DNA of 40,560 nt, from NCBI GenBank assembly GCA_900215285.1, contig OCMG01000003.1, positions 845,001 through 885,560 on the forward strand, read 5' to 3'. Below the pieces are notes generated by a model that was given only the letters and a program-made list of their open reading frames with translations, was not told the DNA's origin and searched no databases. Position 1 is the stretch's first letter; every line of letters begins with the position of its first letter. Origin of the DNA: Ensifer adhaerens. GTDB taxonomy: Bacteria > Pseudomonadota > Alphaproteobacteria > Rhizobiales > Rhizobiaceae. Position numbers and translations under genes: made by a program. Shown here piece after piece: positions 35,928 through 40,560 of the stretch.

Positions 35928-38003
35928 ATGAACGTCTTGGCAAAACAGCCACGTCGGCTTGAGAGCTATGTCTGCGGACAATGGGTCGCCGGTGCGCGGG
36001 ACGGCGTGCCCTTGCTGGACGCATCGACCGGCGCGCCCGTGGCCTTCATCGATTCCAGCGGCATCGATTTCAAGGCGATCCTGGCCTATGGCCGCGACAG
36101 GGGTGGTCCCGCCCTTCGTCGCCTTTCCTTCCACGAGCGCGCTGCCATGCTCAAGGCTCTCGGTCAGGCACTGATGGAGCGCAAGGAGGAATTCTATGCG
36201 CTTTCGACGGCAACCGGCGCCACGCGCGCCGATAGCTGGGTGGATATCGACGGCGGCATCGGCACGCTCCTCTCCTATGCCTCCAAGGGCCGCGCGAGCT
36301 TCCCAACACGCGTCTCCTGCTCGACGGAGATCTCGAACATCTGTCCAAGGACGGTTCCTTTTCGGCCCAGCATATCCTGAGCCCCTTGCAGGGCGTGGCC
36401 GTCCATATCAATGCCTTCCAATTTCCCCTGCTGGGGCATGTTGGAAAAAGCTGGCGCCGACCCTGCTCGCGGGCGTGCCCGCGGTCGTGAAGCCCGCCAG
36501 TCAGACGGCATATCTGACGGAACTGATGGTCCGCCGTATCATCGAGACCGGCATCCTGCCGGAAGGCGCGCTCCAGCTTGTCAGCGGCTCCGTTGGTGAT
36601 CTGCTCGATCATGTCGATGGTCAGGATGTCGTGACATTCACCGGCTCGGCCGCGACCGGCCAGAAGCTGAAGACGCACAAGGCCATCATCGAAACTCGGT
36701 TCGTTTCACCATGGAGGCAGATAGCCTCAATGCTGCCGTGCTTGGTCTCGATGCGGCGCCCGGCACCGAGGAGTTCGAGCTCTTCGTGAAGGAAGTTGCC
36801 CGCGAGATGACCGTCAAGGCGGGCCAGAAATGCACCGCCATCCGGCGCGTCATCGCACCTCGCCAGTTCTCCGAGGATCTCGTAAAGAGCCTTCGGGACC
36901 GTCTGGAGCGCACGACCGTCGGCAATCCTTCCGAAGAAGCGACCCGGATGGGACCGCTGGCAAGCCTCGCGCAGCGCGAGGAGGTCCGGGCGCGGATCCG
37001 TGATCTGGCGCAGGATGCGGAGATCGTTGCCGGCAATCCCGACAATCCCAGCATCGCCTCCGGCGACGCACAGGCGGGAGCGTTCCTCAATCCGGTCCTG
37101 CTCTATTGCGACAGGCCGATGGCCGCGAAAGCCATCCACGATGTCGAGGCCTTCGGGCCTGTCAGCACCATCGTGCCTTACGATACGGCGGAAGAGGCGG
37201 TCGCGCTTGCACGGCGCGGCAAGGGCAGCCTGGTAGCCTCCGTCTTCACCAATGACAAGGCTTTCGCCGAAGAGCTCGTGCTCGGTCTCGCACCGTTCCA
37301 CGGCCGCGTGATGATCGGCAACCGGGTGAGCGCGAAGAGCTCGACGGGTCACGGTTCGCCGCTGCCGACGCTGGTTCACGGCGGTCCCGGCCGCGCCGGC
37401 GGTGGCGAGGAACTGGGCGGCATCCGCGGCGTCAAGCATTACATGCAGCGGACAGCAATCCAGGGCGCACCGGCACTTCTGTCGGCGGTCGCAGGGCGTT
37501 GGATGCCCGGCGCGGACGTTCGCAATGATGGCGTTCATCCCTTCCGCAAGTCGCTGGCGGAACTCAAGATCGGCGATCAGCTCGTGACCGCCACGCGCAC
37601 CGTGACGCTGGAGGATATCGAACATTTCGCCCATTTCACCGGCGACACGTTCTACGCCCACATGGACGAGGCAGCGGCCAAGGCAAATCCGTTCTTCGAC
37701 GGCCGCGTGGCGCATGGCTATCTGATCGTTTCCTTTGCCGCCGGTCTCTTCGTGGATCCGGCGCCGGGCCCGGTTCTCGCCAATTACGGGGTCGACAACC
37801 TGCGCTTCCTCACTCCGGTCAATCCCGGCGATACGCTTCAGGTTCAGCTGACCTGCAAGGATATCAATCCACGCGACAACGCCGAGCACGGCGAAGTGCG
37901 CTGGGATTGCCAGGTCACGAACCAGCACGGTGCGGTCGTTGCGCAGTACGATGTTCTCACGATGGTCGCGAAAACCAATTCCTGGCTGGAGAGCGCTGCC
38001 TGA
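35928..38003 (+). pseudogene. paaZ: oxepin-CoA hydrolase/aldehyde dehydrogenase PaaZ, four frameshifts
   Basis: A bifunctional ring-opening enzyme: an N-terminal aldehyde dehydrogenase (PASQTAYLTELMV, FTGSAATGQ, catalytic Cys in VKAGQKCTAIRRV) and a C-terminal MaoC-type hotdog hydratase (LEDIEHFAHFTGDTFYAHMD... DGRVAHGYLIVSFAAGLF). The frame breaks at ~36290-36296 (one base missing), 36418-36419 (extra C), 36445-36449 (extra A) and 36692-36694 (one A missing). Correcting these four gives exactly 691 codons plus stop, near the 681 of E. coli PaaZ, with no other damage. It opens the oxepin ring and oxidises the resulting aldehyde to 3-oxo-5,6-dehydrosuberyl-CoA. If the indels are real the allele is dead and a toxic aldehyde step is blocked. 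Confidence 0.88.
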
Positions 38004-38025
38004 TCGGCGCATCCGCGCGGTATGC

Positions 38026-38060
38026 AAAAGAAAAAACCTGCGGACGTGACGGTCCGCAGG
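38026..38060 (-). terminator. intrinsic terminator of the paaI-paaK-tetR transcript
   Basis: On the minus strand CCTGCGGAC / GTCCGCAGG (38060-38052 and 38045-38037) forms a perfect 9-bp stem with a 6-base loop, followed at once by six T and then CTTTT. This is a strong rho-independent terminator. It lies 47 bases past the TetR stop and 34 bases past the convergent paaZ stop; the flanking sequence does not favour paaZ termination equally. Confidence 0.85.
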
Positions 38061-38106
38061 CTGTCAGATGGAAGACCGGAACTGAACACAGGTTGACGCA
38101 GGCGCG

Positions 38107-38707
38107 TCAGCAGACTGCCTTGAGACCTTCAAGCATCAGCGTGGTCGCGATGTCGGCGTAATCGTCGCGCGTAACCGGGCCGTCCGGGCGGAACCACATG
38201 TAGACCCAGTTCATCATGCCGAAGAGCGACATCGTCACGGGCATGAGAAGCGGACGGTTCTTGTTGAGATCGGGATTGATATCCCGGATCACCGTCGAGA
38301 AACCGTTTGACGATCCGCCGTTCGATCGCCTGAAGTTCGCCGAGCTGCTCGGCGGAGAGCGCGCTGGTGCCGTTTAAGCTGGACCTTGTGCTCGTTATCG
38401 CGACCTTCGTAATTCTTCAGGACGGCTTTCACGAGCAGGCGCAACCGGTCCGCCGGCGGCAGGCCAGGATTGTCCGCATCCGCGATCGCTTCATCGAGTT
38501 CGCTCAGATGCGTTCGCACGATATCGAAAATCAGCGCATCCTTGCCGGGATAGTAGTGATAGAGAAGCGCCTTCGAGACTTTCGAATGCGAAGCGATCAT
38601 GGACATGGAGGGCCTTCTCCATGCCCATTTCGGCAAAGACAGCCGCAGCACTCGCGAGAATGCTTGCGCTGTTTGTCTTCAAAGTCGACTGCACGGGTTC
38701 GTGCCAT
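38107..38707 (-). pseudogene. TetR family regulator of the paa cluster, four frameshifts
   Basis: Restored reading gives MARTRAVDFEDKQRSILASAAAVFAEMGMEKASMSMIASHSKVSKALLYHYYPGKDALIFDIV, a TetR DNA-binding domain, and a C-terminal domain ending FGMMNWVYMWFRPDGPVTRDDYADIATTLMLEGLKAVC, about 198 residues. Four one-base insertions break it: near 38664-38665, 38610-38612, 38373-38375 and 38300-38302 (each one extra base in a run of 2-3). Removing all four makes the length divisible by three. Such TetR genes linked to paa clusters (PaaR) repress phenylacetate genes in several proteobacteria. It is the last gene of the minus-strand set. Confidence 0.82.
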
Positions 38708-38742
38708 GGGTTATTGCTCTGCTTTTGCGACTGGGAGGCATA

Positions 38743-38759
38743 AGGAAAGGTTCTTTCCT
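38743..38759. promoter_or_regulatory. candidate operator between paaK and tetR
   Basis: AGGAAAG (38743-38749) / CTTTCCT (38753-38759) is a perfect inverted repeat with a GTT centre in the 89-base gap between the paaK stop and the tetR start. Position suggests autoregulation of tetR. It does not resemble the ACCGATCGGT motif in front of the thiolase gene, so the two may bind different proteins. Confidence 0.35.
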
Positions 38760-38796
38760 ATATACCTCCTGCCTGTCACCGGGCCATACCGGTTGT

Positions 38797-40109
38797 TCAT
38801 TCCTTGGGCCGGTTGTCCACGACCCGTTTTGCCTTGCCTTCCGAACGCACGACCTCCCGGGTGCATGAACATTCACGCGCGTGGAAACGCCGACGACGCT
38901 CTTGATATGGTGCGTCAATTCATGCGCCGAGTGGCTGCGCGCTGCGTCGTCTGCGGATTCTGCCGTGCATTCGACATGTACGGTCATGTTGTCCATGCGT
39001 CCGGCGCGGGACAATTCGATCTGGAAGTGGGGCGCAAGGCCGCGACATTTCAGAATCTGCTTTCGATCTGCGTCGGGAACACGTTGACGCCGCGCAGGAT
39101 GATCATGTCGTCGGAACGGCCGGTGATCTTCTCCATGCGCCGCATGGACCGCGCCGTGCCGGGCAGAAGACGGGTCAGGTCGCGCGTCCGGTAACGGATG
39201 ATGGGCAGGCCTTCCTTGGTGAGCGTCGTGAAGACGAGCTCGCCCATCTCGCCGTCCGGCAGAACTTCGCCCGTGTTCGGGTCGATAATCTCGGGATAGA
39301 AGTGATCTTCCCAGATGTGCAGGCCGTCCTTGGTTTCCACGCATTCATTGGCAAACGCCTGGACCCATGACCTCGGAGAGGCCGTAGATGTCGACCGCGT
39401 GCATGTCGAAAGCCTGTTCGATCTCCTGCCGCATCGCATTGGTCCAGGGCTCGGCACCGAAAATGCCGACGGCCAGCGAACTCGTGCGCGGATCAATGCC
39501 CTGCCGTTTGAACTCGTCGAGGATGGAGAGCATGTAGGACGGCGTCACCATGATGATGCGCGGCTTGAAATCCTGGATCAGCGTCACCTGGCGTTCCGTC
39601 ATCCCGCCGGAAATCGGCACGACGGTGCAGCCAAGCTTTTCAGCGCCGTAATGCGCTCCGAGGCCGCCGGTGAAGAGGCCATAGCCGTAGGCGATATGGG
39701 CAATATCGCCCGGACGTCCGCCGGCCGCGCGGATCGAGCGCGCCACAAGCGATGCCCATGTGTCGATATCCTTCTGCGTATAGCCAACAACCGTCGGCTT
39801 GCCGGTCGTCGTCCCGGAGGAGGCGTGAATGCGCGCCAGCTTTTCGCGCGGCACGGCGAACATGCCAAAGGGGTAGGTGTCGCGCAGGTCCTTCTTGGTG
39901 GTGAAGGGGAACTTTGCCAGATCCGACAGCGTCTTCAGGTCGGAGGGGTGAACGCCGGCCTCGTCGAATCTCTGGCGGTAGAATGCAGAATTCTCGTAGG
40001 CATGGGTCAGCGACCACTTCATGCGCTCAAGCTGCAGCGCGGACATCTCGTCGCGGGATGCGGTTTCGATCGCCTCGAGGTCTCCGGGGCGGGGTGCCAG
40101 ATCTTCCAT
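38797..40109 (-). pseudogene. paaK: phenylacetate-CoA ligase PaaK, three frameshifts
   Basis: An adenylate-forming ligase that makes phenylacetyl-CoA from phenylacetate, ATP and CoA. The start ATG 40109 has GGAGGAGA upstream. Visible motifs are KKDLRDTYPFGMFAVP, the AMP-loop HASSGTTTGKPTVVGYT, YGYGLFTGGLGAHYGAEKLG, and in the later frame [16 protein letters not shown] and [19 protein letters not shown]. The frame breaks near 39354-39357 (one extra base in a run of three), near 39050-39060 (one base missing) and near 38860-38866 (one G missing). Correction gives 437 residues, the usual PaaK length. Otherwise well preserved. Confidence 0.88.
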
Positions 40110-40147
40110 AGTCTCTCCTCCAATTATATTCGGTCGCCGCACGCCCC

Positions 40148-40560
40148 TCATTCGGGCAGATGGGTTCCCTTGATCGTGCGCGAATGACCGCGAAACTCGG
40201 CGATTGCCTCGCCTGACTGATTGGTGATGCGAATGTCGTAGATGCCGCTTCGGCCCTTCCGTGACACTTCCGATGCGGTTGCGGTCAGCCTGTCTCCCAC
40301 GAAGGCCGGGGCGATGTAGGTGATCGAGCAATGCTGGGCGACAGCGCGCGCATTGTAGGTATTGCAGGCAAAGGCGAAGGCGGAGTCCGCCAGCGTGAAC
40401 ATGTAGCCACCATGGCAGGTGCCGTGGCCGTTCGCCATGGTCTCGGCGACTGTCATCACGATCACTGCCTGGCCCGGCGCGACGGAGACAAGCTCCATGC
40501 CGAGATGGCGCGTGGCGAGATCGTCGTCCCACATGGATTTGGCGCAGGCCTCGGCGAGCG
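40148..40560 (-). CDS. paaI: hydroxyphenylacetyl-CoA thioesterase PaaI, 5' end outside window
   Basis: A hotdog-fold thioesterase. GMELVSVAPGQAVIVMTVAETMANGHGTCHGGYMFTLADSAFAFACNTYN carries the HGG and following acidic residue of the active site. The frame continues to the window edge (LAEACAKSMWDDDLATRH...), so the true start lies beyond 40560; an internal ATG at 40534 is not the start. It hydrolyses ring-hydroxylated phenylacetyl-CoA, relieving CoA sequestration if PaaZ or PaaG fails. It ends 38 bases before paaK on the same strand. Confidence 0.92.
   Translation of the reverse strand, partial: LAEACAKSMWDDDLATRHLGMELVSVAPGQAVIVMTVAETMANGHGTCHGGYMFTLADSAFAFACNTYNARAVAQHCSITYIAPAFVGDRLTATASEVSRKGRSGIYDIRITNQSGEAIAEFRGHSRTIKGTHLPE

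Overview
The window reads as a chromosomal segment of an alphaproteobacterium, most likely Rhizobiales (Rhizobium/Agrobacterium/Ensifer relatives). The evidence is an alphaproteobacterial 23S-5S-tRNA-fMet rRNA operon end, high-GC genes, EcfG-like promoter elements, and a PaaX-plus-TetR regulated phenylacetate cluster. The species cannot be fixed from the sequence alone. The reading is by eye; no alignment or database search was run.

Layout. 1-2390: 3' part of an rRNA operon (23S fragment, 5S, initiator tRNA, terminator). 2396-3447: an IS630-family element inserted just beyond the rRNA terminator. 3448-8430: an AI-2E-type membrane protein, an FdhF/YdeP-type molybdopterin oxidoreductase and a divergent formate/nitrite-type transporter; the last two face each other over an intergenic region carrying overlapping EcfG-like (general stress) promoter motifs. 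8989-12049: a minus-strand operon (GST, enoyl-CoA hydratase/redoxin chimera, frameshifted SDR) divergent from a LysR gene. 12269-14837: a second LysR gene divergent from an unrecognised 178-aa protein and an NADPH:quinone oxidoreductase. 15091-18510: a TetR gene and a truncated dihydrofolate-reductase-like gene broken by an IS21-family element, whose other side abuts the last ~62 codons of purU. 18514-23900: folD, an aldehyde dehydrogenase, a TetR regulator and a GMC (choline-dehydrogenase-like) oxidoreductase.

24176-40560 looks like one catabolic block for aromatic amines and phenylacetate. An AraC-type regulator is divergent from an APC-family permease, which is followed by a tiny Cys-containing peptide gene and a cytoplasmic copper/TPQ amine oxidase. 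Then come paaX (minus) and the divergent operon thiolase-paaA-paaB-paaC-paaD-paaE-(PaaA/PaaC paralogue)-paaZ. Convergent to these lie paaI-paaK-tetR on the minus strand. The likely flow is amine import, oxidative deamination to an aryl-acetaldehyde, oxidation to phenylacetate (the dedicated aldehyde dehydrogenase is not certain), PaaK activation, PaaABC(D)E epoxidation, PaaZ ring opening and thiolytic release of acetyl-CoA units. paaG, paaH and paaF are not in the window.

Twelve single-base indels, mostly in 2-5 base homopolymers, break the SDR, paaZ, the paa-linked tetR and paaK. Each can be restored to a full-length family member by one-base corrections, so sequencing error is at least as likely as real pseudogenes. 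The GST-operon chimera and the IS21 junction cannot be explained by single-base errors and look like real deletions or assembly joins.
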